Assembly: GCF_023544445.1 (NCBI RefSeq)
Contig: NZ_JALPVJ010000035.1
Span: forward strand, 16,405-80,404
Source of the DNA: Actinoplanes sp. M2I2
Lineage (GTDB): Bacteria; Actinomycetota; Actinomycetes; Mycobacteriales; Micromonosporaceae
DNA length: 64,000 bases
Direction: 5' to 3'
The translations under genes and the position numbers were made by a program. A model generated the notes under the pieces. It was not told the DNA's origin. It ran no database searches and saw only the letters and a program-made list of their open reading frames with translations. Below are positions 26,103 through 33,702 of the stretch, one piece after another; position 1 is the stretch's first letter, and the number at the start of each line of letters is the position of its first letter.

Positions 26103-26957
26103 ATGTTATCCATCGACGTATTTACCAGCGGTTACAAGCCGATCGCCGCCCCCGCGCAAGGGTGGGACCCAAGCGCCCAGGCAACCTGGCCGGCCACCAC
26201 GTCCACCCTGATCAGCGGAGAACGCGAGGCAGTGCTGGTCGACGCGCTGATCACCGCCGCCGAGGCCGACCGCCTGGTCGACTGGATCCAGGCCAAGGGC
26301 AAGGAGCTCACCGCGGTGTACGTGACCCATGGCCACGCCGACCACTTCCTCGGCCTGTCCGTCGTCTTGGCGGCCTTTCCGTCAGCAATAGCCGTCGCCC
26401 TGCCGGAGGTCGTCCCCTACGCACAGGAGCAGCTCAGTCAGGGCTATCTCGCCTATTGGGAGTCGTTGTTCCCCGGACAGCTCCCGGCGGGCAAGCCGGT
26501 CGCTCCCGAAGCCCTGCACGGCGAGGTGATCTGGCTCGAGGGCGAGCAGATCCGACCGGTGGCGGTCGGGCAGAGCGACACTCACCCCTCCAGCGTGGTT
26601 CACGTGCCGAGCGCCGGCGCCGTCGTGGGCGGCGACGTCGGTTATAACGGCATCCACATGTGGTTGGCCGGCACGGACGCGGAAGCCCGGCAGCAGTGGC
26701 TGGCCGCGCTCGACATCGTCGAGGCGCTGCGCCCGAACCTGCTGGTCGTGGGTCACCAGGCACCAGAGGCGCCCGTCGACGACGTTGCCGAGATCCTGGC
26801 GTTCTCTCGCCGCTACCTCGTCGACTTCGACATCGCGCTCGCCGCCGCGGCGGACGCCGCCCAGCTCATCGCGACGATGACAGCGACCTACGGCAAACTC
26901 GGAAACCCATACACGCTGTTCGCCTCGGCCACGGCTCAGTTCGCGAGCCCGCAATGA
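26103..26957 (+). CDS. MBL-fold metallo-hydrolase
   Basis: 284-residue metallo-beta-lactamase-fold protein. Seen: the metal motif THGHADHFLG (HxHxDH) near residues 75-84, a later SDTHPSSVVHVPS with a His ligand, GGDVGYNG with the bridging Asp, and VVGHQ near the end. No signal peptide. The ATG is preceded by AGAAAGG. Such proteins act as hydrolases or lactonases; there is no substrate clue. An SDR relic begins eight bases after its stop. Confidence 0.92.
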   Translation: MLSIDVFTSGYKPIAAPAQGWDPSAQATWPATTSTLISGEREAVLVDALITAAEADRLVDWIQAKGKELTAVYVTHGHADHFLGLSVVLAAFPSAIAVALPEVVPYAQEQLSQGYLAYWESLFPGQLPAGKPVAPEALHGEVIWLEGEQIRPVAVGQSDTHPSSVVHVPSAGAVVGGDVGYNGIHMWLAGTDAEARQQWLAALDIVEALRPNLLVVGHQAPEAPVDDVAEILAFSRRYLVDFDIALAAAADAAQLIATMTATYGKLGNPYTLFASATAQFASPQ

Positions 26958-26964
26958 GCCTGAT

Positions 26965-27228
26965 CGCGGCATCAACGCCTTCACCGAAGCCCTGCGCCAA
27001 GAGGTCACCGGCCGGCACATGCGGGTGTCGCTGATCGAACCCCGCCCGGTCGCCACCGAACTGTTCACCCACATCCGCCCCGATCTCCTCCAAGCCAGCC
27101 AGGCAACCTTCGCCAACGCCACCCTGCTGCACGCCGAGGACATCGCCGATTCCATCACCTCCGTCGTCACTCGACCCGCCCGGGTGGTCATGAGCGAAAT
27201 CCTGGTCCGACCCGACGAACTTGGGTAG
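26965..27228 (+). pseudogene. 3' relic of an SDR gene
   Basis: An open frame without a start reads GINAFTEALRQEVTGRHMRV, then SLIEPRPVATELFTHI, ending SEILVRPDELG. This is the C-terminal third of a classical SDR (the helix after YxxxK onward). Cofactor and catalytic portions are absent, replaced by the end of the MBL gene. A hairpin follows its stop directly, so the original terminator seems kept. Confidence 0.8.
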
Positions 27229-27233
27229 AACAG

Positions 27234-27271
27234 GCCACCCGGCGCCCCCGAACTCACGGGTGCCGGGCGGC
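27234..27271 (+). terminator. terminator-like hairpin after SDR relic
   Basis: Arms GCCACCCGGCGCCC and GGGTGCCGGGCGGC pair at 12 of 14 positions around a 10-base loop, starting 6 bases after the relic's stop codon. Confidence 0.6.
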
Positions 27272-27633
27272 CGTCACGGCAACACAGCCGGCCATCCCAT
27301 GGATTCGCGGTACCACTCGATCAACGACGGTCCGACGACTGGCAGGACAGAACAGCCGTCTCGGCGGCGTCGCCACCAGCTTCGAAGCCTGCCTCATCCA
27401 AGGTCTCCACCCCGGGCGGGAACACCACCATCCACGGTCAGGGCGGGTCCGAAACTCACGCCCAATGAAATCCGTAAGCAGACACGGGGACCCAAACTCG
27501 AGCCCGAAAGAGACCGATACTCACGCTCAGAACCACCGTCAGGAAGGTCGTTCAAGCCGTCCTGACGAACCCTGGCAATCACGGGACCTCGCTGACCACC
27601 GAGCCGTTCGAGAGGCGACACCGTCGCTGAGCG
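27272..27633. other. 362 bp without a recognisable gene
   Basis: Spacer between the terminator hairpin and the integrase leader. Short frames have biased, repetitive composition and no family resemblance. Homology with the second integrase locus begins only at 27634. Confidence 0.5.
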
Positions 27634-27685
27634 TCCCTTGACCGGGTCACAAGTACGGCGGTCACACGCAGGGGTGACATGCGGG

Positions 27686-27706
27686 GTTGTCGCGATGTTG
27701 TCGCAG
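27686..27706 (+). repeat. left arm of inverted repeat flanking integrase
   Basis: 21 bases containing TTGTCGC twice (GTTGTCGCGATGTTGTCGCA plus G). The reverse complement matches 28994-29014, just after the integrase stop, at 17 of 21 positions. Possibly integrase arm-type binding sites. Confidence 0.55.
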
Positions 27707-27720
27707 CCGAACGGGGCACA

Positions 27721-27758
27721 GGTAGAAGTGACAGAAGCTCACCTCTACCGAGGAGGAG
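27721..27758 (+). promoter_or_regulatory. hairpin next to integrase ribosome-binding site
   Basis: GGTAGAAGTGA and TCACCTCTACC pair at 10 of 11 positions around CAGAAGC, and the strong Shine-Dalgarno GAGGAGGAG follows at once. The second copy has the same stem with a different single mismatch (GGTAGAGGCGA). The stem is kept although the arm changed, so RNA-level control of integrase translation is plausible. Confidence 0.5.
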
Positions 27759-27761
27759 ATC

Positions 27762-28970
27762 ATGCGACAGAATCCGCACCGGGGCCGGGTCTACCGCTGC
27801 TGCGCCTGCCGTGACAGCGACGGACGGCAACTCGGCGCCCGCTGCCCGAAACTGCGCAACCCACGACACGGCACCTGGGCCTTCGCCGTCGACCTCCCGA
27901 CACTGAACAAGCGCAGAACCATGCGCCGCACCGGCTTCACCACCAAAACCGAGGCCTCGGCGGCCCTGGCCCACGTGCTGGAGTGCGAACGCGCCGGCGT
28001 CAGCCTCGACGACAGCGAAACCGTCGCGAGCTATCTCACCCAGTGGCTGGAGACGAAATCACCGACCTTGAAGACGAACACGGTGCACCGCTACCGCGAC
28101 TACCTGCGCAATGACCTGATCCCCGCGTTCGGGGCCCTGCCGCTGGAGCGGCTCACCCACGAGCACGTCAACCAGTTCGTCCAGCGTGAACTTGCCGCCG
28201 GCCGGGGCCTGGTCACCCTGCGCTGGTGCATCACCACCTTGTCGAGTGCGCTCAACGACGCCCGGCGCAACCACCGGCTCCCGAACAACGCCGCCCGCTT
28301 CACGAAGATCCCTCGGCCGGCACGCCCCGAGTTCACCTGCTGGAGCACTACCCAGGCGAGCGCGTTCCTGCGGCACTGCCGCACCGTCGAAGATCCTCTG
28401 GCGGATCTGTTCGAGGTGATGATCTGCACCGGGATGCGTAAGGGCGAGGTCCTGGGCTTGCACTGGGCCGATGTGGACCTTGAGGCGCGGACGTTGTTCG
28501 TGCGGTGGACGCTGGTCAGCGTCGACAACAGTCGCAGCATGTTCAACGCCCCCAAAACCCATGGCAGCCGGGCCTGGGTCGCCATGTCTGCCCGGGCCGT
28601 CGAGGCGCTGCAGCGGCAACGCTGCCGCCAGCGCCGGCAGCAGCTGGCCGCCCGCCGCTACGAGGACCTCGACCTGGTGTTCGCCCGCCCTGATGGGCAA
28701 CCATTGCGTTCGCAGTACGTGCTCGATCATCTGCGCCGGCTCACCGCAGAGGCTGGACTGCCGGCCGTCCGGGTGCACGACCTGCGGCACATCGCCGCCA
28801 CCATCATGATCAACGAGGGGGTGCCGCTGGCCGTGGTGTCCAAGACGTTGCGGCACAAGAACGTGGCCACCACCGTCGACCTCTACGGCCACCTCACGCG
28901 GGATGCCGCCGACGACGGGGTCAGTGCCACCTGCACGGCCCTGGACGCCGCTGACGCCGAAGCCGCCTGA
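27762..28970 (+). CDS. int: tyrosine recombinase/integrase, copy 1
   Basis: 402-residue phage-type integrase. Seen: an N-terminal Cys cluster CCACRDSDGRQLGARC (zinc-ribbon-like arm-binding region), a core-binding domain (VASYLTQWLETKSPTLKTNT), and a catalytic domain with Arg in CTGMRKGEVLGL, Lys in APKTHGS, HDLRH (HxxR), a second His in TLRHKN, and Tyr in TVDLYGHL. All catalytic residues are present, so it should be active. Start: ATG after GAGGAGGAG. A close copy begins at 63309 in the same orientation. No excisionase or replication gene was recognised beside it. Confidence 0.96.
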   Translation: MRQNPHRGRVYRCCACRDSDGRQLGARCPKLRNPRHGTWAFAVDLPTLNKRRTMRRTGFTTKTEASAALAHVLECERAGVSLDDSETVASYLTQWLETKSPTLKTNTVHRYRDYLRNDLIPAFGALPLERLTHEHVNQFVQRELAAGRGLVTLRWCITTLSSALNDARRNHRLPNNAARFTKIPRPARPEFTCWSTTQASAFLRHCRTVEDPLADLFEVMICTGMRKGEVLGLHWADVDLEARTLFVRWTLVSVDNSRSMFNAPKTHGSRAWVAMSARAVEALQRQRCRQRRQQLAARRYEDLDLVFARPDGQPLRSQYVLDHLRRLTAEAGLPAVRVHDLRHIAATIMINEGVPLAVVSKTLRHKNVATTVDLYGHLTRDAADDGVSATCTALDAADAEAA

Positions 28971-28993
28971 GCGGGTGTAGGCTGCGGGCAGGT

Positions 28994-29014
28994 CTGCGAC
29001 AGCGAGGCGACAAC
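28994..29014 (-). repeat. right arm of inverted repeat flanking integrase
   Basis: CTGCGACAGCGAGGCGACAA plus C, the partner of 27686-27706 (17 of 21 positions), 24 bases past the integrase stop. Confidence 0.5.
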
Positions 29015-29033
29015 ACCGCCCCTCGACGATCGC

Positions 29034-29063
29034 AGGGGATATGCCTGTTGCGGCATATCCCCT
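29034..29063 (+). terminator. perfect 12-bp hairpin after integrase
   Basis: AGGGGATATGCC and GGCATATCCCCT flank the loop TGTTGC, 64 bases after the integrase stop. It acts most simply as a terminator. It could instead belong to a recombination site, since it lies beside the inverted-repeat arm. Confidence 0.65.
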
Positions 29064-29102
29064 GTTCACACCCGGTCGGGCTGACAGTGTCCTGGCTCAG
29101 CA

Positions 29103-29145
29103 CATCGGAATAGGGTGTCTCGCGTCATCGGAATAGGTATGTCTC
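29103..29145. repeat. short direct repeats, CATCGGAATAGG type
   Basis: CATCGGAATAGG followed by GTGTCTC occurs at 29103-29121 and again, with TATGTCTC, at 29126-29145. A third partial unit (CATCGGCATGG) follows from 29151. They look like leftover terminal repeats of an insertion sequence, but no transposase is adjacent. Confidence 0.5.
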
Positions 29146-29191
29146 AAGACATCGGCATGGCGCCGTAGCAGTACCGGCGTGCGGCAGCAGG

Positions 29192-29695
29192 GTGCGGCGT
29201 GTCCACACGTCGACTCGTCATCGCCGCCGTTCTGACCGGTACGTCACAGGCCGAGACCGCCCGATCCTGCGGACCAGCACCGACGACCGCGAGAGGACCG
29301 GCCGGCGGCTCGGTGCGGCGCTCAGCCTCGGCTACCTCGACCTCGCCGAGTACGAGGACCGCCTGACCGCGGCCATGACCGCCCGCAGCACGGCCGACCT
29401 GGCCCGGCTCACTGCGGACCTGCCGGTTGACGCACTCCGCCGCCACGACCCGGTCGTCCGGGCCCGCCGCGCCCGGCACGCCCGCCTCGGCGTCCGCGTG
29501 CACCTCGCTGCCTACCTCGCCATGGCGGTGCTGGTGACCGGCATCTGGCTCACGATCGCCCTGACCGCCGGGGCCTGGTACCCCTGGTTCATCTGGCCCG
29601 TCCTCGGCGGCGGCCTCGGCGCCCTGGGCCACGCCGTCCCGGTACGACTGGCCTTAAACGGATCCGACCATCAGTCCGGCCTGACCACCGTCTGA
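29192..29695 (+). CDS. DUF1707 plus 2TM-domain membrane protein
   Basis: 167 residues. An N-terminal DUF1707-type domain (STDDRERTGRRLGAALSLGY, then LDLAEYEDRLTAAMTARSTA and DLARLTADLP) is followed by a basic linker and a two-transmembrane domain (VHLAAYLAMAVLVTGIWLTI and WFIWPVLGGGLGALGHAV). This is a common actinobacterial membrane protein of unknown function. The GTG at 29192 gives an Arg-rich tail before the domain and has no clear ribosome site, so the true start may lie between 29192 and 29270. The 3' end overlaps the convergent glycosylase-like gene by 25 bp. Confidence 0.82.
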   Translation: MRRVHTSTRHRRRSDRYVTGRDRPILRTSTDDRERTGRRLGAALSLGYLDLAEYEDRLTAAMTARSTADLARLTADLPVDALRRHDPVVRARRARHARLGVRVHLAAYLAMAVLVTGIWLTIALTAGAWYPWFIWPVLGGGLGALGHAVPVRLALNGSDHQSGLTTV

Positions 29696-30642
29696 CGTGT
29701 CACCCGGCCGGCGAGGGCCGATGGCTGGGTGGGGGGTTTTCTCTCGTCTTGCGATGTGTGTTCTCCGAGGAGGCGATGGCGTGGTGGAAGCCGATCGGTT
29801 ACCGCTCGGAAGTAGACCTGGACCCAGCTCCGCCACGGTGACCAGGCCTTGGCAATGTTCGCCAATTCCTGCGGGCTTGCGTCGTGGCCCAGTTGGTACA
29901 GGGCACCGGCGCGCTGGTTGAGTTCGGTGATCGGGCCGAACAGGACATCGGTGTGGCCGAGGCCGCGGCCGACGATGATCGCTGAGGAGAACGGGCCGAT
30001 ACCGGCGAGTTCTTCCACGTGGGCGCGCGCCTGGGCGGGATCCATCGCTCGCAGTTCGGCGGTGTCCAGGCGTCCGTCGAGTGCGGCACGGGCCACGCCC
30101 CGGAGTCGCTGAAGACGGACGTCGTCCAGGCCGGGAACAGGTGCGGCAGTCAGCAGGTCCGCCGGTGGCGGTAGGCAGACCACCGGCTCACCGGCCACGT
30201 TGAGGACGGTGCCGGCCTGCTCGGCGAGGCGCCGGCGCATGGTACGAGCCTGGGTGCCGGTACGCCGGGCCGCGAGGATGCACCAAGCCGCCGCCTCGTA
30301 AGCCGAGGGCAGCACCGGGGGGCGCAGCCCTGGCGCCGCCGCCTGCAGGGCGGCGACGACCGGGTCCCGGTCGCCCACCTCGGTGAAGCCGGTGGCGTCC
30401 ACATCTAGTCCCAGGATGCGCTCCAGCTGCCCCCGCGCCGCCGGGTCCCCGTGCACCTCGACACCGCCGTTCGGGGTCTGCTGGGTCAGGTGCAGCGCGG
30501 TGGGCTCGAAGGTGGTGTCGCTGCAGAAGGCGATGCGCAGCTCGGGTGCGCGGGGTCCGGTCTCGCGGTCGATGAAGGAGAAGCCGGCCGACTCGGCCAG
30601 GGAGTACGGTCCCCGCGCGCGGAGCTGGAAGGTGGCCGTCAT
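29671..30642 (-). CDS. AlkA-like DNA glycosylase-fold protein, catalytic Asp not found
   Basis: 323 residues of the DNA-3-methyladenine glycosylase II (HhH-GPD) type. Seen: the hairpin-helix-hairpin LAGIGPFSSAIIVGRGLG and the downstream AKAWSPWRSW typical of AlkA. Aligning DVLFGPITELNQ with the E. coli AlkA segment DVFLPDDYLIKQ puts Ile where the catalytic Asp should be. It may bind DNA without excising bases, or use a different residue. Its ATG overlaps the stop of the FAD monooxygenase (ATGA), so the two are co-translated, an unusual pairing. Confidence 0.85.
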   Translation of the reverse strand: MTATFQLRARGPYSLAESAGFSFIDRETGPRAPELRIAFCSDTTFEPTALHLTQQTPNGGVEVHGDPAARGQLERILGLDVDATGFTEVGDRDPVVAALQAAAPGLRPPVLPSAYEAAAWCILAARRTGTQARTMRRRLAEQAGTVLNVAGEPVVCLPPPADLLTAAPVPGLDDVRLQRLRGVARAALDGRLDTAELRAMDPAQARAHVEELAGIGPFSSAIIVGRGLGHTDVLFGPITELNQRAGALYQLGHDASPQELANIAKAWSPWRSWVQVYFRAVTDRLPPRHRLLGEHTSQDERKPPTQPSALAGRVTRQTVVRPD

Positions 30643-31817
30643 CGACCGCTCGCCCGCTGCTGTTCGGCCTGGTCACTGAAGTCCATGTCGATGCCGTAGA
30701 AGTCGCGGCCCACGCCCAGGCACGCCGAGATCTCCACCACCGTGCGGGCCTGCATGCGCTGCTCGAAGTCCGCCACGGAAGCGGCTGGGTCCGGATCGGG
30801 CCCGGTGAGGGCGTCGGCGAGTTCCAGGGCGTCCAGCAGGGCCAGGTTGACGCCTTTGCCGGTGAACGGGGGCATCACGTGGGCGGCGTCGCCGAGCATG
30901 GTCAGGCCGGGCTGCGGGTGCCAGCGGTGCTCGGGCGGCATCACCGACAGCGGCCAGAGTTGGATCGGCCCTTCGACCTGCAGGAGCATCGCGAGTAGCT
31001 CGGGTGACCAGTCCTGGTAGGCGTCCGCGACCGCCATCAGCATCGAGTCCGTATCGGCCGGCTCGAAGCCGCTGGTGCCGGGCCAGTCCCGGGGAACTTT
31101 CATGGAGAAGTACAGCAGGATCAGGTCCCCCGCGCAGCGCTGGGCGAAGACGGTCCGGCCGCCGCCGGCGAACATCACCGACCCGTCCCCGACCACGTCG
31201 GAGATCTCCGAATCGCGCCACAGCTTCTCCGGCATCGTCGCGGCCAGCATCGTGTGTCCGGTGTAGAACGGCTGGAGATCGGTGAGGCGGCGCCGGACGC
31301 GGGAGCCGATGCCGTCGGCGCCGACGACGAGGTCGGCGGTGACCGGTGGGTGCTCGTCGAACCGCACCCGCCAGCGGCCGTCGCCGGCCGGCTCGACGTC
31401 CTGGACAGTGTGACCCCAGGCCACCGCGTCGGGGCGCAGCGAGTCGAGCAGCAGCTGCCGGAGGTCGCCGCGGTCGATCTCCGGGCCGGCGTCCTCGTGG
31501 GTCTCCTCGGCGCCGGCCGGGATGACCTCGCCCTGGGAGCTGATCAGCTGGAAGGCCTTGGCCTCCTCGCGGGAGGACCGCGCGAAGACCTCTTCCAGGC
31601 CGGCGGCCCGGATCGCGCGCTGGCCGGAGTCCGGGCGCAGGTCCAGGCTGCCGCCCTGGCGGCGCGCGGTCGGTGAGCCATCGCGCTCGTAGACGGTGGC
31701 GGAGACACCTCGAACCTGCAGCAGCCGAGCCAGCGCGAGGCCACCGGGACCAGCGCCGATGATGGCCACGGTGCCGATGCCACGCGGTTGCGGCTGGGGA
31801 AAATCGTCGGTGCTCAT
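30639..31817 (-). CDS. FAD-dependent monooxygenase (TetX/PHBH-like)
   Basis: 392-residue group A flavoprotein monooxygenase. Seen: N-terminal VAIIGAGPGGLALARLLQ, YERD, the DG-type motif LVVGADGIGSRVRRRL, and the FAD site LTMLGDAAHVMPPFTGKGVN followed by LALLDALELADAL, closely resembling TetX-type enzymes that hydroxylate aromatic or tetracycline-like compounds. The start follows GGAGA. It is divergent from a TetR gene 81 bases away with an operator-like repeat between them, so it is probably repressed by that regulator and induced by its substrate. The true substrate is unknown. Confidence 0.93.
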   Translation of the reverse strand: MSTDDFPQPQPRGIGTVAIIGAGPGGLALARLLQVRGVSATVYERDGSPTARRQGGSLDLRPDSGQRAIRAAGLEEVFARSSREEAKAFQLISSQGEVIPAGAEETHEDAGPEIDRGDLRQLLLDSLRPDAVAWGHTVQDVEPAGDGRWRVRFDEHPPVTADLVVGADGIGSRVRRRLTDLQPFYTGHTMLAATMPEKLWRDSEISDVVGDGSVMFAGGGRTVFAQRCAGDLILLYFSMKVPRDWPGTSGFEPADTDSMLMAVADAYQDWSPELLAMLLQVEGPIQLWPLSVMPPEHRWHPQPGLTMLGDAAHVMPPFTGKGVNLALLDALELADALTGPDPDPAASVADFEQRMQARTVVEISACLGVGRDFYGIDMDFSDQAEQQRASGR

Positions 31818-31869
31818 GGGGTCTCCTCAAGAAATGCCAGGTGATGACGGCGGGCGCCGCGTGCTATCA

Positions 31870-31891
31870 CGTTAACTTCTGTCTGTTAACA
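31870..31891. promoter_or_regulatory. operator between monooxygenase and TetR genes
   Basis: CGTTAAC, 8 bases, GTTAACA. It lies in the 81-bp divergent intergenic region, 8 bases before the TetR ATG. The same layout (CGCTAAC, 8 bases, GTTAGCG) occurs at 36498-36519 beside the paralogous TetR. Confidence 0.65.
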
Positions 31892-31898
31892 TGGCAAC

Positions 31899-32618
31899 AT
31901 GAGTCCAGACGAGACCTCGCCCACAGGCGTCAACCGTGATCGGATCCTGCGGGCCGCCGAGGAACTGCTGGCCCAAGGCGGCCCGGAAGCGGTGGGTACC
32001 CGAGCGGTCAGCGGCGCCGCCGGCGTCCAGGCACCGACGATCTACCGGATCTTCGGCGACAAGCAGGGCCTGCTCGACGCGGTCGCCTCAGCGGGCTTCC
32101 AGCGGTACCTGACCGGTCCGCAGGCTCCCGAGCCGACCGAGGACCCCCTGGAGGACCTGCGCGCCGGGTGGGACCAACACATCGGATTCGCCCTGGCCAA
32201 CCCCTACCTCTACGCCCTGGTCTACGGCGAACCCAGCCGCCACGAGAACTCACCCACCACCGCCGCAGCCGCCCGGGTCGTCGCCGCCAAGGTGCACCGC
32301 CTGGCCGAGCGGGGCCTGCTGAGCATGAGCGAGGAACGGGCGACGCAACTGCTCCTGGCCGCCGGCAGCGGGACCGCGCTCACCCTCATCGGCACCCCGA
32401 TGGAACAGCGTGACCTGTCCCTGTCACACACGGTCCGCGAAGCGTGCATCGCCGCGCTCACCGTGCCGGCTCCGGCGGTGCCCACCGGCAATCTGGTCGG
32501 TGCCGCCGTTGCCTTGCGCGCGGACCTGCAAGAAATGCCCGAGTTCAGCTCCGGAGAAAAAGCACTGTTGGCGGAGTGGCTGGACCGGATCATCAACCGC
32601 AAAGCCCCGGGAGCGTAA
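31899..32618 (+). CDS. TetR family regulator
   Basis: 239 residues. N-terminal TetR HTH: RILRAAEELLAQGG, TRAVSGAAGVQAPTIYRIFG. C-terminal ligand domain with GWDQHIGFALANPYLYALVYGEP. Divergent from the monooxygenase/glycosylase-like pair and the likely repressor of both through the CGTTAAC-N8-GTTAACA operator. The protein at 36638-37375 is a paralog: its recognition helix differs by little (VQPPTIYRLF) and it shares WDQH and ANPYLY in the ligand domain. A strong hairpin follows the stop. Confidence 0.94.
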   Translation: MSPDETSPTGVNRDRILRAAEELLAQGGPEAVGTRAVSGAAGVQAPTIYRIFGDKQGLLDAVASAGFQRYLTGPQAPEPTEDPLEDLRAGWDQHIGFALANPYLYALVYGEPSRHENSPTTAAAARVVAAKVHRLAERGLLSMSEERATQLLLAAGSGTALTLIGTPMEQRDLSLSHTVREACIAALTVPAPAVPTGNLVGAAVALRADLQEMPEFSSGEKALLAEWLDRIINRKAPGA

Positions 32619-32635
32619 GGCCCTTGATGACCAAA

Positions 32636-32679
32636 GGACCGGCTTGTGCTGGCACCATTGCTGCCGGCACAGCCGGTCC
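32636..32679 (+). terminator. hairpin terminator of TetR gene
   Basis: GGACCGGCTTGTGCTGGCA and TGCCGGCACAGCCGGTCC pair with one bulge and one mismatch around a 7-base loop, 18 bases past the stop codon. Confidence 0.7.
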
Positions 32680-32839
32680 GGTCGCGCTATGAAGAGCAAG
32701 TACGCCGGATCGCCCCGCCGGAGCAAATCGTCCGGTAGGAGGAACTGGCGGCGCTCGCTGCGTTCTGCACCGCTACTGACGTGCCCAACCCTTATGTGCG
32801 GTGGCGCGCCGAGGCATGGACGGGCAAGTCCGCATTTAT

Positions 32840-33251
32840 GACTTCGTTCGTGCTGAGCCACCGCCCGCCGGTCGTCGGTGAACAGCCGGTCGAGCTGGGC
32901 GCGGGGGATGGCTTTGTCCCTGGTCCGGGTGACCTTGCGGCGTTCCAGGCGCCGGCCGGGGTCGGTGGTCAGCCAGTCCTGGCGCCCGCAGTAGGCGGTG
33001 AACGAGGTCGGCGCGGACAGGTGCTTGTTCCAGGTGTTCGCGGCCCGCTCGTCCCAGCGGGCCATCGTCTGCTCGTAGATTTCCGGGGTAAGCGCGGCGA
33101 CCGGTACCTGATCCCCGGCGGTCTCGCGTAGTCGGCGCAGCGTCTCGGTGCAGGTGGCGCGGGTGGCCGGGTCGTCGCGGAACCGGTCGAGGAACGCGTC
33201 GACGTCGACCACGAGCGCCACCGGGCGCCGGGCGTTCGGCAGCGGCATCAC
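32840..33251 (-). pseudogene. truncated tyrosine recombinase gene
   Basis: The frame reads a SAM-like core-binding domain: VDAFLDRFRDDPATRATCTE, then VAALTPEIYEQTMARWDERA, ANTWNKHLSAPTSFTAYCGR, and GRRLERRKVTRTRDKAIPRA. This is the N-terminal part of an integrase/recombinase unlike the one at 27762. After about 137 codons the sequence loses all resemblance, and the catalytic domain (R, HxxR, Y) is absent. Likely the 5' remnant of an older mobile element cut by a deletion or insertion. Confidence 0.75.
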
Positions 33252-33702
33252 CGATACGTCGGCGGCCCTTCCGGTGATGTGACACAGAATGTGGCCGAGT
33301 CCGTCCGCCGCTGTGACGGCGTCCTGCAGGTGGTGATGGGTGGATCATCGGCTGCCTGACAGAGAACACGGGATTCTGTGCCACAGGCTCGATGTGTTTC
33401 CTTGTCGTCGCACCCGCGCCATCGAGATGCCCGGGCGAAAGCCCGTGCTCTGTTCACCGTCAGCCAGGACCATGACGACCTCGATCGCCGCGCACAGCAT
33501 CGCGGGAGCGGGGCCGGCGTTACCGGCTCCGCTCCCGCGATGCTGACAATGTGGCTGTACTGCGCGGGGCTTCGCGTAACGGCGTATCCCACCGTCGGCG
33601 CAGCCCGACAAGTCTTTCCTGCTGACAGCAGGGCTCACGAGCCCGGGCGTACCAGAGAGCGGGCGCCGTCGTTTGGCAGACGCGCCAATACGACGCCCTG
33701 TC
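33252..33702. other. 451 bp of probable mobile-element debris
   Basis: No intact gene. A minus-strand frame (33345-33545) reads MLCAAIEVVMVLADGEQSTG and further residues, with no family recognised. A near-perfect 51-bp inverted repeat lies at 33495-33545. Confidence 0.5.
33495..33545. repeat. 51-bp inverted repeat with 23-bp arms
   Basis: The left arm begins CAGCATCGCGGGAGCGG and the right arm ends CCGCTCCCGCGATGCTG. The 23-base arms differ at one position and the centre is CGTTA. It may be a very strong hairpin terminator or two fused element ends. Confidence 0.7.

Larger units (their letters stand above)
27634..27761 (+). repeat. integrase leader repeat, copy 1 (128 bp)
   Basis: Begins TCCCTTGACCGGG and runs to the integrase ATG. 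It aligns without gaps to 63181-63308 in front of the second integrase, and both are 128 bp. Homology stops sharply at the left end, so this may be an element boundary. It includes one arm of an inverted repeat (27686-27706) and a hairpin before the ribosome site. Confidence 0.85.

Noticed and set aside
27221..27565. 114-codon frame left of the integrase leader
   Set aside because: Biased, repetitive composition; overlaps a terminator hairpin; no family resemblance.
30639..31817. Calling the monooxygenase a tetracycline-resistance TetX
   Set aside because: The motifs are shared by the wider group A family; no substrate-specific residue can be read here.
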